DNA of 64,000 nt from NCBI RefSeq assembly GCF_014635665.1, contig NZ_BMDG01000005.1, forward strand, positions 62,001 through 126,000. The letters are read 5' to 3'. Made by a program: the position numbers and the translations under genes. The notes under the pieces were generated by a model. That model was not told where the DNA came from. It worked only from the letters and a program-made list of their open reading frames with translations, and ran no database searches. Within the stretch, counting starts at the first letter, position 1. Each line of letters opens with the position of its first letter. Positions 46,093 through 53,944 of this stretch are shown one piece after another. Source of the DNA: Isoptericola cucumis (GTDB lineage: Bacteria; Actinomycetota; Actinomycetes; Actinomycetales; Cellulomonadaceae).

Positions 46093-46932
46093 TCAGCCGG
46101 GCAGCTCGAACGACAGGACGGGCCGCCCGGTGCGGGGGTGCGTGAGCACCTCGGTCCGCACGCCGTAGACGGGGTCGAGGACGTCGGGCACGAGGACGTC
46201 CCGCACGTCCCCTGCCGCGACGACCCGTCCTTCGGAGAGCAAGACGACGTGGTCGCACGTCTGCGCGGCGAGGTTGAGGTCGTGCAGCGCGGCGAGCACG
46301 GTGACGCCGTCCTCGGCGAGGGCCCGCAGGGTGCGCAGCGCGTCGAGCTGCGCCGCGACGTCCAGGTGGTTGGTGGGCTCGTCCAAGAGGATCAGCGCCG
46401 GCTCCTGCGCCAGGGCGCGGGCCATGTGCACGCGCTGGCGCTCGCCGCCGGACAGGGTCGTGACCTCGCGCTCCGCGAACGCCGTCATGCCGACGGTGGC
46501 CAGCGCGCGGTGCGCCACGGCCCGGTCGGCGTCCGAGTCGCCCGCGAGCAGCGAGCGGTGGGGGATGCGCCCCAGCAGGACGGCGTCCAGCACCGTGAGC
46601 GGGAGGTCGGTCGAGGCCTCCTGCTCGACGAGCGCGAGCACGCGGGCCCGCTTCCGGCGCCCGAGGCCGAGCAGGTCGGCGTCGTCGAACGCCACGCGCG
46701 CGCCGGCGTCCGACGGCGGCTGCACGCCCGCGAGCACCCGCAGCAGCGTCGACTTGCCCGACCCGTTCGGCCCGAGCAGGCCGCTCACCGCCCCGGCGGG
46801 AGCGGTGGCGTCCACGCCGTCGAGGATGAGCCGGCCCCCGACCGACCAGCTCACGCGTTCGGCGTCCAGGCCGCGGGGGCCCGGCGTCGTGCCGGTCGTA
46901 GCCGTCCTGGCGCCGGTGGCGGTGGTGGTCAT
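46093..46932 (-). CDS. putative F420-0 ABC transporter ATP-binding protein
   Basis: A 279-residue ATPase of the FecE/BtuD class. Walker A LLGPNGSGKSTLLR is near 54, Q-loop VEQEAS, signature LSGGERQRVHMARALA near 158, Walker B LILLDEPTNHLD near 178, and the switch His in AALHDLNLAAQ. It is the third gene of a binding protein-permease-ATPase cassette of the iron/B12 transporter superfamily. The cassette resembles the actinobacterial one proposed in TIGRFAMs to import F420-0 (F420 without its glutamate tail). cofE and F420-dependent enzymes in this window agree. An iron-siderophore role is the alternative. Overlaps the permease stop by 4 nt. Confidence 0.82.
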   Translation of the reverse strand: MTTTATGARTATTGTTPGPRGLDAERVSWSVGGRLILDGVDATAPAGAVSGLLGPNGSGKSTLLRVLAGVQPPSDAGARVAFDDADLLGLGRRKRARVLALVEQEASTDLPLTVLDAVLLGRIPHRSLLAGDSDADRAVAHRALATVGMTAFAEREVTTLSGGERQRVHMARALAQEPALILLDEPTNHLDVAAQLDALRTLRALAEDGVTVLAALHDLNLAAQTCDHVVLLSEGRVVAAGDVRDVLVPDVLDPVYGVRTEVLTHPRTGRPVLSFELPG

Positions 46933-48014
46933 GCGATCCTCCTGCCCTTCCACAGCAGCAGCGCGAACACGGGGGCGCCGATGGCGGCGGTGACGATGCC
47001 GACCGGCACCTCGCGCGGCGCGAACACGGTGCGGGCCAGCGTGTCCGCCCACACCAGGAACGACGCCCCGCACAGCGCGGACAGCGGCAGCAGCAGCCGG
47101 TGGCGCGCGCCGGTGAGCATGCGCACCGCGTGCGGCAGGATCAGGCCGACGAAGCCGATCGAGCCCGACTGCGACACCAGCGCGCCGGTGAGCAGCGCGA
47201 CGCCGACCAGCAGCAGCCACCGCACGCGCGCGACGGGCACGCCGAGGGCGGCCGCCGCCGTGTCGCCGAACGTGAACGCGTCCAGCACGGACCCGGACGA
47301 CGCCAGCAGCGTGCCCAGCACCAGCACCGCGATCCCCGTGACCGCGACGGACGTCCAGGTCGCCCCGGCCACCGACCCCATGAGCCACGACAGGATCTCG
47401 CGGTAGGAGTCGCCCGTGGCCGACCAGAAGATGACGAAGCTGGTCGCCGCCGCGGCGAGCTGGCTGACGGCGAGCCCGGCGAGCACCGTGCGGGTGGGGG
47501 TGATGGTGCCGATCGCCCCCGCGAGCGTCAGCGCCGCCACCAGGGCCGCGACGGCGCCGACGAACGCGGCCACCGGCAGCAGCACGGTCAGCCCCGCCAC
47601 GAGGACGAGGACCGCGCCCAGGGAGGCCCCCGACGACAGCCCCAGCAGGTACGGGTCGGCGAGCGGGTTGCGGGTGAGGGACTGCATGACGACGCCGCAC
47701 ACGGCGAGCCCGGCGCCGACGGCTGCCGCCGTGAGCACGCGCGGCAGCCGCAGCTGCCAGACCATGCCGTCCTGCAGCGTCCCGAGGGGCTCGAGGCCCA
47801 GCACCCCGCCCAGCCCGAGGTGCCCGGCGACCGACGCGGCCACGTCGCCGACCGACAGGTCGGCGGGGCCGATCGTCACCGCCACCAGGACGGTCGCCAC
47901 CAGCGCCACGACCGCCGCCGGCAGCCACCAGACGCCGCCCCGGCGGGCCGCCGGCCGGACCGTCGCGGCAGGCCCGGCGACGGGTCCTGCGGGGGCCGCG
48001 GTGCGCGTCGTCAC
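46929..48014 (-). CDS. putative F420-0 ABC transporter permease (FecCD class)
   Basis: A 361-residue permease with nine or ten TM helices: LRLPRVLTAAAVGAGLAVCGVVMQSLTRNPLADPYLLGLSSGASLGAVLVL near 85-135 is the FecCD signature, and GSIGFVGLILPHAVRMLTGARHRLLLPLSALCGASFLVWADTLAR near 285-330 the coupling-helix region. The GTG at 48014 overlaps the stop of the binding protein, and its own stop overlaps the ATPase ATG, so the cassette is fully coupled. Function assigned with the binding protein. Confidence 0.85.
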   Translation of the reverse strand: MTTRTAAPAGPVAGPAATVRPAARRGGVWWLPAAVVALVATVLVAVTIGPADLSVGDVAASVAGHLGLGGVLGLEPLGTLQDGMVWQLRLPRVLTAAAVGAGLAVCGVVMQSLTRNPLADPYLLGLSSGASLGAVLVLVAGLTVLLPVAAFVGAVAALVAALTLAGAIGTITPTRTVLAGLAVSQLAAAATSFVIFWSATGDSYREILSWLMGSVAGATWTSVAVTGIAVLVLGTLLASSGSVLDAFTFGDTAAAALGVPVARVRWLLLVGVALLTGALVSQSGSIGFVGLILPHAVRMLTGARHRLLLPLSALCGASFLVWADTLARTVFAPREVPVGIVTAAIGAPVFALLLWKGRRIA

Positions 48015-49033
48015 CGGCCGACCCCCTCCAGCTGCCCGAGCTGCTGCGTGAGGTCGACGACGGCGCCGACGTTGCGCACGCCGGCCTCCGTGGCCGGGAA
48101 CGGCACGGTGAGGTAGCGGCGCTCGCGCACGGCCGTCATCCGCGCCGTCGCCTCGTTGCCCTCGAGGCGGGCGATCTTGTCCTCGGCGGTGTTCCAGGCG
48201 GCGTCGACCAGGACGATGACGTCGGGGTCGGCGGCGATCGCCTCCTCCCACGCGAACGACGTCCAGGTGTCCTGCACGTCGCCCGCCACGTTCTCGAGCC
48301 CGACGGCGTCCATGATCATCTGCGGCGCCCCGATGCCGGCCCCGACGTACGGGATGTCGTCGCCGGAGGAGTACCAGAGTGCGCTCAGCCCGCGGTCGTC
48401 GGGGGCGACCGAGGCGAGCGTCGCGCGCTGCTCGTCGACGAGGGCCGCCGCCTCCGTCGTCGCGCCGAAGATCTCGCCGGCCTCGCCGATCTCCGCGAAC
48501 ACGTCGTCGAAGGTCAGCGGGTCCGGCTGGTAGCCCGGCTCCTTGCAGGCCGACGGCGAGACGTACGTCGCGACTCCGAGCTGCGCGAGCGTGTCTCGGT
48601 CGCCCGCGCCCTCGGCGGTGAGGTTCGACTCCCACCCGGCGTAGACGAGGTCGGGCTCCAGCCCCAGGACCGCCTCCGCGCCGGGCACCTGGTCGGCCAT
48701 GGGCTCGGCGACCGCGGGCACGCCGGCGGCGGCGTCGGCCAGCGACTCCGGCACGGGGCCGTCGAGGAACGCCGACCCGACGATGCGGTCGCCGAGGCCG
48801 AGCGCGAGCAGCATCTCGGTGGTGCTCGACTTGATCGTCACGACCCGCTCGGGCGGCTCGGGCACGCTGACGTCGAACCCGCAGTTGTCGAGGGTGACGG
48901 GGGCCGCCGAGCCGCCCGACCCCGCCTCGCCCGCCCCGGCGGCGGGAGCCTCCGGCGAGCAGCCGGCGAGCGCGACGAGGGACAGGGCGAGCAGGGTGGC
49001 GGCGGACGTGGCGGAACGGGTGCGGCGTGGCAC
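48011..49033 (-). CDS. putative F420-0 ABC transporter substrate-binding lipoprotein
   Basis: A 340-residue lipoprotein. Signal and lipobox LAGC (Cys about 25) are followed by a type III (TroA/FecB-like) binding fold. LDNCGFDVSVPEPPERVVTIKSSTTEMLLALGLGDRIVGSAFLDGPVPESL near 47-97 and SACKEPGYQPDPLTFDDVFAEIGEAGEIFGA near 160 resemble the proposed F420-0-binding clade as I recall it. GTG 49033 is chosen for its GGGAG site 7 nt upstream; ATG 49087 lacks one. The 148 nt upstream contain a TAGGCT/TACTAG -10-like element and a CGGGCC/GGCCCG stem (49124-49142). Ligand identity is a family-based proposal. Confidence 0.82.
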   Translation of the reverse strand: MPRRTRSATSAATLLALSLVALAGCSPEAPAAGAGEAGSGGSAAPVTLDNCGFDVSVPEPPERVVTIKSSTTEMLLALGLGDRIVGSAFLDGPVPESLADAAAGVPAVAEPMADQVPGAEAVLGLEPDLVYAGWESNLTAEGAGDRDTLAQLGVATYVSPSACKEPGYQPDPLTFDDVFAEIGEAGEIFGATTEAAALVDEQRATLASVAPDDRGLSALWYSSGDDIPYVGAGIGAPQMIMDAVGLENVAGDVQDTWTSFAWEEAIAADPDVIVLVDAAWNTAEDKIARLEGNEATARMTAVRERRYLTVPFPATEAGVRNVGAVVDLTQQLGQLEGVGR

Positions 49034-49181
49034 GCGGGATCTCCCGGGGTGGCGGCTCGGACGGACGAAGGGCGCGCCATCTCGCACCGGTGGAACCGCG
49101 GCCCACAGCCCGGGCCACGCCGACGGGCCAGAACCGGGCCCGTGATCCGCCGTCGAGCCTAGTACGTCCGCCGCCGCCCGC

Positions 49182-50018
49182 TCACGCGCGGGTCGCGCGC
49201 ACCACGAGGTAGTCCCAGGTCATGGTGCCGTCGGCCAGGTGCGCGTCGGCCAGGTCCGCGAGGGCGGCGTCGAGCTCCGCGACGCGGGCGGAGTCTTCGC
49301 CGAGGAACCGGTACGTCGCGATCGTCGGCCCGTACGTCGCCTTGAAGAAGTCCCGGAACTCGACGCCCGAGGCGAACCGGTCCACGACCAGCCCGCGCAC
49401 CTCGGCCCGCAGGTCGGTGACCCGGTCGCCGAGCAGGGAACGCACGTGCAGCTCGTCGCCCCACCACGGCGGCGGCTGGGCGCCGGGCGGCGGCGGGGGC
49501 GCGAACGGCTTCATCGTCGCGAACATCTGGCCGATGAACCCGTCCGGCGTCCACGCGATCGTGCCGATCGTGCCGCCCGGCCGGGCCACCCGGGTCAGCT
49601 CGCCGGCGGCGAGCTCGTGGAACGGGGCGAACATGACGCCGACGCACGACATGACGACGTCGAACGCGCCGTCGTCGAAGGGCAGCGCGTGCGCGTCGGC
49701 GACCTCCCAGCGCAGGACGGCGCCGCGCTCGGCGGCACGTTCCCGTCCCGCCGCCAGCAGCACCGGCGAGAGGTCGGACGCGACGACGTCGGCCCCGGCG
49801 AGCGCCGCCGGGATCGCGGCGTTGCCGGACCCCGCGGCGACGTCGAGCACGTGGTCGCCGCGACCGACGTCGCAGGCCTCCACGAGGACGGCGCCGAGGC
49901 TCGGGATGACCTCGTCGGCGACCGCCGGATAGTCGCCCAGCGCCCACAGGGCGCTGTGCTTGGTGCGGACCGTGTCCAGCAGCTCGGCCGGGACCGGTTC
50001 GCGGTCGGTGATGCTCAT
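49182..50018 (-). CDS. class I SAM-dependent methyltransferase (UbiE-like)
   Basis: 278 residues: motif I HVLDVAAGSGNAAIPAALAGADVVASDLSP near 68-97, motif post-I WEVADAHALPFDDGAFDVVMSCVGVMFAPF near 117-145, and RVARPGGTIGTIAW near 160. The start ATG 50018 has an AAGGAG site 7 nt upstream, rejecting the 12-codon extension. It is divergent from an HxlR-type regulator, which probably controls it. Probably modifies a small metabolite; the acceptor is unknown. Confidence 0.87.
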   Translation of the reverse strand: MSITDREPVPAELLDTVRTKHSALWALGDYPAVADEVIPSLGAVLVEACDVGRGDHVLDVAAGSGNAAIPAALAGADVVASDLSPVLLAAGRERAAERGAVLRWEVADAHALPFDDGAFDVVMSCVGVMFAPFHELAAGELTRVARPGGTIGTIAWTPDGFIGQMFATMKPFAPPPPPGAQPPPWWGDELHVRSLLGDRVTDLRAEVRGLVVDRFASGVEFRDFFKATYGPTIATYRFLGEDSARVAELDAALADLADAHLADGTMTWDYLVVRATRA

Positions 50019-50087
50019 GGCTGACTCCTTCGTGGTGACGGCCCCCGGCACCACCAGGGTCCGGCGCGGGCGCCGTCCGCTCCAGTG

Positions 50088-50125
50088 CCGGATCTGGACC
50101 GGGCGAAGTCCTGGATCTGTACTGG
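50088..50125. promoter_or_regulatory. direct repeats in the methyltransferase/HxlR divergent region
   Basis: GGATCTGGACCGG (50090-50102) and GGATCTGTACTGG (50113-50125) are direct repeats 23 bp apart, about two helical turns, between the divergent genes. The first also lies in a TCCAG/CTGGA dyad. They are candidate binding sites for the HxlR-type regulator encoded downstream. Confidence 0.5.
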
Positions 50126-50158
50126 CGGCCGGCGTCCCCGCGGGCGTTCACTGGTGTC

Positions 50159-50857
50159 ATGACGGGCTACGGCCAGTTCTGCCCGGTCGCGAAGGCGATG
50201 GAGGTGCTCGACGAGCGGTGGACGCTGCTCGTCGTGCGCGAGCTGCTGGCGGGCAGCACCCGCTTCAACGAGCTGCGGCGGGGCAACCCGCGGATGTCGC
50301 CCACCCTGCTGTCGAAGCGGCTGCACACCCTGGAGCACGCCGGGATCGTGCGCCGCACCGGCGTCGAGGGCCGCGCCCGGTACCGGCTCACTCCGGCCGG
50401 GGAGGAGCTGCGACCGGTCGTCGAGGCGCTCGGGGCGTGGGGCACGCGCTGGGTCGGTGACCTCGGCGAGGCGGACCTCGACCCCCACCTGCTGCTGTGG
50501 GACATGCGGCGCACCGTCGACGTCGCGGCCTGGCCCCGCGAGCGCACGGTCGTCGCGTTCGTCCTCACCGACGTCGCGCCGCGCGTGGCGCGGTGGTGGA
50601 TCGTGGTGCGCGACGGCGAGGCCGAGGTGTGCGACTACGACCCGGGCTTCGAGGCGAAGGTGGTCGTGACGACGCCGCTGCGGGCCCTCACGCGGCTGTG
50701 GCGCGGCGACCTGACATGGGCGGGGGCGCTGCGCCGCGGCGACGTCCTGCTCGACGGCGACGCGGAGGCGCGCCGCCAGGTGCCGCGGTGGCTGGGCCAG
50801 TCGGTGTTCGCCGCCGTGCCCCGGCCGGTCGAGGGCGAGGTGGGCGTCGGGTCGTGA
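50159..50857 (+). CDS. HxlR family transcriptional regulator with C-terminal SCP2-like domain
   Basis: 232 residues: an HxlR winged helix (about 1-100; CPVAKAMEVLDERWTLLVVRELLAGSTRFNELRRGNPRMSPTLLSKRLHTLEHAGIVRR) is followed by a domain of about 120 residues (HLLLWDMRRTVDVAAWP...VVVRDGEAEVCDYDPGFEAKVVVTTPLRALTRLWRGDLTWAGALRRGDV) resembling an SCP2/sterol-carrier fold that could bind a hydrophobic ligand. The combination is common in actinobacteria. The single early Cys8 is the redox Cys of some HxlR/HypR proteins. Likely regulates the divergent methyltransferase. Confidence 0.87.
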   Translation: MTGYGQFCPVAKAMEVLDERWTLLVVRELLAGSTRFNELRRGNPRMSPTLLSKRLHTLEHAGIVRRTGVEGRARYRLTPAGEELRPVVEALGAWGTRWVGDLGEADLDPHLLLWDMRRTVDVAAWPRERTVVAFVLTDVAPRVARWWIVVRDGEAEVCDYDPGFEAKVVVTTPLRALTRLWRGDLTWAGALRRGDVLLDGDAEARRQVPRWLGQSVFAAVPRPVEGEVGVGS

Positions 50858-50870
50858 GGTCCGGTCCGCA

Positions 50871-50900
50871 CGGCGGGACACGGTGGGACACGGTGGGACC
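50871..50900 (+). repeat. three decamer direct repeats before the molybdopterin oxidoreductase gene
   Basis: CGGCGGGACA, CGGTGGGACA and CGGTGGGACC occupy 50871-50900 back to back, with a strict 10-bp period, ending 8 nt before the next start codon. Helical phasing suggests a protein-binding array or a slippage product. Confidence 0.6.
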
Positions 50901-50908
50901 CTGAAGGC

Positions 50909-52498
50909 ATGACCACGACGACGGAGCCGGGCAGCACTCCGCGCACGGGCGCGGGGCGGCCGCACGCGGGACGGTGGGCGGCGCTCGCGGGCGTCGTCGC
51001 CACGGGCGCCGGGCTGGCGGTGGCCGAGCTGGTCGCGGCGTTCGTCGACCCGGCCTCCAGCCCGGTGCTCGCGGCCGGTGCGGCCGTCGTCGACGCGGTC
51101 CCCGGGTGGCTCAAGGACCTGGCGATCTCCTGGTTCGGGACCGCGGACAAGGCCGTGCTGCTGGGCACGATCGGGGTGGTGGCGCTCGCGGGGGCGGCCC
51201 TCGTCGGCGTCCTGCAGCGTCGTCGTCCGCCGTGGGGCGCCGCCCTGCTGGCCGCGGTCGGCGTCCTCGCCGCCGTCGTCGCCGGGCTGCGGCCCGAGGC
51301 CACGGTGCTGTGGGCGCTGCCCGCCCTGGTCGGGGTGGGCGTCGCGGTCGCGCTGCTGCGCGCGCTGGTCGCCCGGGTGCCGGCGTCGCCGGGCGCCCCG
51401 CCGCTGCCGGGAGCCCCGGCGTCGGGCCCCGACCGCCGGGGCTTCCTGCTGTGGACCGGGCTGACCGCGGCGGGCGGGCTCGTCGCGCTCGCCGCGTCGC
51501 GGGCCGTGTCCGCGGGGAGCCGCGCCGTCCAGGCCGTCCGGGAGTCGATCCGGCTGCCCGCGCCGGCGCGGGCGGCGCCGCCGGTGCCCGCCGGGGCGGA
51601 GCTCGGCGTCGACGGCCTGGCCCCGTACGTCACGCCGAACGAGAGCTTCTACCGCATCGACACCGCGCTGATCGTGCCGCAGGTGGCGCCGCAGGACTGG
51701 TCGCTCACCGTGACGGGTCTGGTCGACGAGCCGTTCACGATCACGTGGGACGACCTGCTCGCGCTGCCGCTCGAGGAGCACCACGTGACCCTCGCCTGCG
51801 TGTCCAACGAGGTCGGGGGAGACCTCGTCGGCAACGCGCTGTGGCTCGGCTACCCGGTCCGCGACCTGCTGGCCCGCGCGAGGCCGCAGGCCGGCGCGGA
51901 CATGGTGCTCTCGCGCAGCACGGACGGGTTCACGGCGGGCACCCCGCTCGAGATCCTCCAGGAGGCCGACCGGCAGTGCCTGCTCGCGGTCGGGATGAAC
52001 GGCGAGCCCCTGCCGCCCGAGCACGGGTTCCCGGCCCGGCTGGTGGTGCCCGGCCTGTACGGGTACGTGTCCGCGACCAAGTGGGTCACCGAGCTGAAGG
52101 TCACCCGGTTCGCCGACGACGAGGCGTACTGGACGCCGCGGGGCTGGTCCGCGCGGGGGCCGGTCAAGCTCTCCTCGCGCATCGACGTCCCGCGCCCGGG
52201 CGACGACCTGCCCGCCGGGACCGTCACCCTCGCCGGCGTCGCGTGGGCGCAGCACACCGGCGTCGCCGGGGTGGAGGTCCAGGTGGACGACGGCGACTGG
52301 ACCGCGGCCGAGCTCGCCGACACCGTCGGCCCGGACACCTGGCGCCAGTGGCGCCTCGACTGGGACGCGACGCCGGGCGACCACCTCGTGGCCGTCCGCG
52401 CCACCGACGCCGACGGGAACGTCCAGGTCTCCGAGCAGGCGCCGCCCGCCCCGGACGGCTCGACCGGGTGGCACACCATCGAGCTGACGATCCAGTGA
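50909..52498 (+). CDS. membrane-anchored molybdopterin oxidoreductase (sulfite oxidase family)
   Basis: 529 residues: four TM helices in the first 160 residues, a further TM with twin-Arg (DRRGFLLWTGLTAAGG) near 175-200, then an extracytoplasmic sulfite-oxidase-type Mo domain (about 230-420) with the molybdenum-ligand Cys in VTLACVSNEVGGDLVGNALW near 297, and an Ig-like dimerisation domain to the end (GVAGVEVQVDDGDW...TDADGNVQ). It oxidises or reduces an unknown substrate (sulfite, nitrate-like or S/N-oxide) outside the membrane. It is one gene, with no cytochrome partner adjacent. The start codon follows decamer repeats and lacks a clear ribosome site. Confidence 0.9.
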   Translation: MTTTTEPGSTPRTGAGRPHAGRWAALAGVVATGAGLAVAELVAAFVDPASSPVLAAGAAVVDAVPGWLKDLAISWFGTADKAVLLGTIGVVALAGAALVGVLQRRRPPWGAALLAAVGVLAAVVAGLRPEATVLWALPALVGVGVAVALLRALVARVPASPGAPPLPGAPASGPDRRGFLLWTGLTAAGGLVALAASRAVSAGSRAVQAVRESIRLPAPARAAPPVPAGAELGVDGLAPYVTPNESFYRIDTALIVPQVAPQDWSLTVTGLVDEPFTITWDDLLALPLEEHHVTLACVSNEVGGDLVGNALWLGYPVRDLLARARPQAGADMVLSRSTDGFTAGTPLEILQEADRQCLLAVGMNGEPLPPEHGFPARLVVPGLYGYVSATKWVTELKVTRFADDEAYWTPRGWSARGPVKLSSRIDVPRPGDDLPAGTVTLAGVAWAQHTGVAGVEVQVDDGDWTAAELADTVGPDTWRQWRLDWDATPGDHLVAVRATDADGNVQVSEQAPPAPDGSTGWHTIELTIQ

Positions 52499-52551
52499 GC
52501 CGAGCCGAGCCGAGCCGAGCCGAGCCGAGCCGAGCCGAGCCGAGCCGAGCC
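52497..52551. repeat. (GAGCC)11 pentanucleotide microsatellite
   Basis: Eleven perfect GAGCC units run from the stop codon of the molybdopterin oxidoreductase gene into the gap before the convergent LysE gene. Copy change would leave both proteins intact because the TGA precedes all but the first two bases. Such perfect short repeats are rare in GC-rich actinobacteria. Confidence 0.95.
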
Positions 52552-52584
52552 GGGGCGGGGCGGAGAGGCCGGGGCGGCGCCGCG

Positions 52585-53226
52585 TCACCAGCGGGCGGTC
52601 GTCGCCAGCCTGGCCCCGAGCAGGACCAGCACGCCGCCGGTGACGCGGTCGACCCAGCGCACGGCGTTCGAGCGGCGGAGCCGCGGGCCCGCCCAGCCGG
52701 CGCCGAGCACGACGAGCGACAGCCAGGCGGTGCCGAGCACGCAGTGCACGAGCGCCAGCAGCACGCCCATCACGAGCGGGTTCACGCCGTCGGGCACGAA
52801 CTGGGGGATGGCGGCGACGTAGAAGACCCCGACCTTGGGGTTCATGAGGTTGGTGCTCAGGCCCAGGGCGAAGTCACGCCACCGGCCGCCGGTGGGCAGC
52901 GGCAGGTCGGCGTCGGCGGGCTCGTCCGGACGGCGGCGGAACGACGAGCGGATCATCGAGACCCCCAGCCACACCATGTACGCCGCGCCGAGGACGGTCA
53001 GCACGCGGTAGGCCGTCTGGCTCGCGGCGAGCAGCGCGGCGGCGCCACCGGCCGCGGCGGCGCCCCACACGAGCGTGCCGACCTGGATCCCCGCGATGGC
53101 AGCCATGCCGTGCGAGCGCGAGCGGGTCACCGTGCTGCGCAGGACCAGCGCCGTGTCCAGGCCGGGCACCAGGGTCAGCAGGCCGGCGACGAGCGCGAAC
53201 GACAGCAGGGCGGAGGTCACCGTCAT
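52585..53226 (-). CDS. LysE/RhtB family exporter
   Basis: A 213-residue membrane protein with six TM helices. LLTLVPGLDTALVLRSTVTRSRSHGMAAIAGIQVGTLVWGAAAAGG near 15-60 is the family signature, FALGLSTNLMNPKVGVFYVAAIPQFVP near 125-150 the second. It exports amino acids or similar small metabolites. The ATG is preceded on the minus strand by TACGGT with exactly 6 nt, in a segment mirrored at the divergent YnfA promoter. Confidence 0.9.
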   Translation of the reverse strand: MTVTSALLSFALVAGLLTLVPGLDTALVLRSTVTRSRSHGMAAIAGIQVGTLVWGAAAAGGAAALLAASQTAYRVLTVLGAAYMVWLGVSMIRSSFRRRPDEPADADLPLPTGGRWRDFALGLSTNLMNPKVGVFYVAAIPQFVPDGVNPLVMGVLLALVHCVLGTAWLSLVVLGAGWAGPRLRRSNAVRWVDRVTGGVLVLLGARLATTARW

Positions 53227-53285
53227 GCCGGCACCGTAGCCGCTGCGCCGTGGCCGGGTCGCGCGGCTACGGTGCTGGCATGACG
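53221..53285. promoter_or_regulatory. mirror-image leaderless promoters of the lysE-like and ynfA-like genes
   Basis: Two 23-nt arms (53221-53243 and 53263-53285, complementary at 22 of 23 positions, 19-nt centre) each contain GGCTACGGTGC, then GGC and an ATGACG start. Thus each strand has TACGGT-N6-ATG. Both divergent transcripts should begin at their start codons. The arms may also be one extended operator for a dimeric regulator, or an inverted duplication. Confidence 0.7.
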
Positions 53286-53315
53286 ACACCCGGACCGGCC
53301 CGGCGCACGCCATGA
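53280..53315 (+). CDS. 11-codon leaderless ORF coupled to the ynfA-like gene
   Basis: ATG at 53280, placed 6 nt after TACGGT (53268-53273), opens [11 protein letters not shown] and stops with a TGA overlapping the ATG of the YnfA-like gene (ATGA at 53312-53315). The YnfA-like gene has no ribosome binding site, so termination-reinitiation from this ORF may be how it is translated. Alternatively the short ORF is only a remnant of the inverted duplication. Confidence 0.4.
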   Translation: MTTPGPARRTP

Positions 53316-53647
53316 CCGTCCTCCGGTCGATCGCGCTGTTCGTCGCCGCGGCGCTCTTCGAGATCGGCGGGGCGTGGCTCGTGTGGCAGGGCGTCCGCGA
53401 GCACAGGGGATGGGTCTGGATCGGCGCCGGCGTGATCGCGCTGGGGCTGTACGGGTTCTTCGCGACCCTCCAGCCGGACGCCAGCTTCGGGCGCATCCTG
53501 GCCGCCTACGGCGGGGTCTTCGTCGCCGGCTCGCTCGCGTGGGGCATGGTCGTCGACGGCTTCCGCCCCGACCGCTGGGACGTGCTCGGCGCGCTGATCT
53601 GCCTGGCCGGGGTGGCCGTCATCATGTACGCGCCGCGCGCCGACTGA
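53312..53647 (+). CDS. YnfA/UPF0060 family membrane protein
   Basis: A 111-residue small membrane protein with four TM helices: [50 protein letters not shown] near 5-55, [50 protein letters not shown] to the end. This is the complete UPF0060 pattern, related to small multidrug transporters. It might export cations, but activity is not established. It begins inside the stop of an 11-codon leaderless ORF and precedes the ileS T-box. Confidence 0.9.
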   Translation: MTVLRSIALFVAAALFEIGGAWLVWQGVREHRGWVWIGAGVIALGLYGFFATLQPDASFGRILAAYGGVFVAGSLAWGMVVDGFRPDRWDVLGALICLAGVAVIMYAPRAD

Positions 53648-53689
53648 CGGGCCCGCGACGCGCCGGGGCGCAGGCTTGCGCGGGCTGGC

Positions 53690-53944
53690 TACCATGGACC
53701 CACAGGCGTCGACCCGGCCATCACCGGCGAGCCTCCGGAAGAACCGGCCGCACGTCGGCCCCAGTAGAACCGGACGGGGAGGCCCGTCACAGCCTTCGAC
53801 GAGCGGCGGACCCACGCACGACCGGGTCCGCAAGCGGGGTGGTACCGCGGTGACCGCGCCCATCGGGGCGGGGGAGTCGTCCTCGCACGGCAGCACGACC
53901 GTCACCAGCCGACCCGTACCACCGCCCGCACAGGAGCCCCACCC
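53690..53944 (+). ncRNA. ileS T-box riboswitch (actinobacterial, translational type)
   Basis: The leader carries the conserved T-box bulge sequence GGTGGTACCGCGG (53838-53850) that binds the uncharged tRNA acceptor end. Upstream is a stem-loop with an ATC isoleucine specifier, probably 53720-53722, in the context GGCCATCACCGGCGAGCC. GTACCACC (53916-53923) is perfectly complementary to GGTGGTAC (53838-53845) and lies 8 nt before the AGGAG site (53932-53936), so the two structures should be exclusive. There is no T-tract, which fits control of translation initiation, as in mycobacterial ultrashort ileS T-boxes. Uncharged tRNA-Ile should free the ribosome site. Confidence 0.88.

Noticed and set aside
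46093-49033. Siderophore/haem uptake system
   Set aside because: The FecBCD-type folds would allow it, but no siderophore, haem or iron-regulator genes are nearby and the binding protein looks closer to the proposed F420-0 clade; kept only as the alternative.
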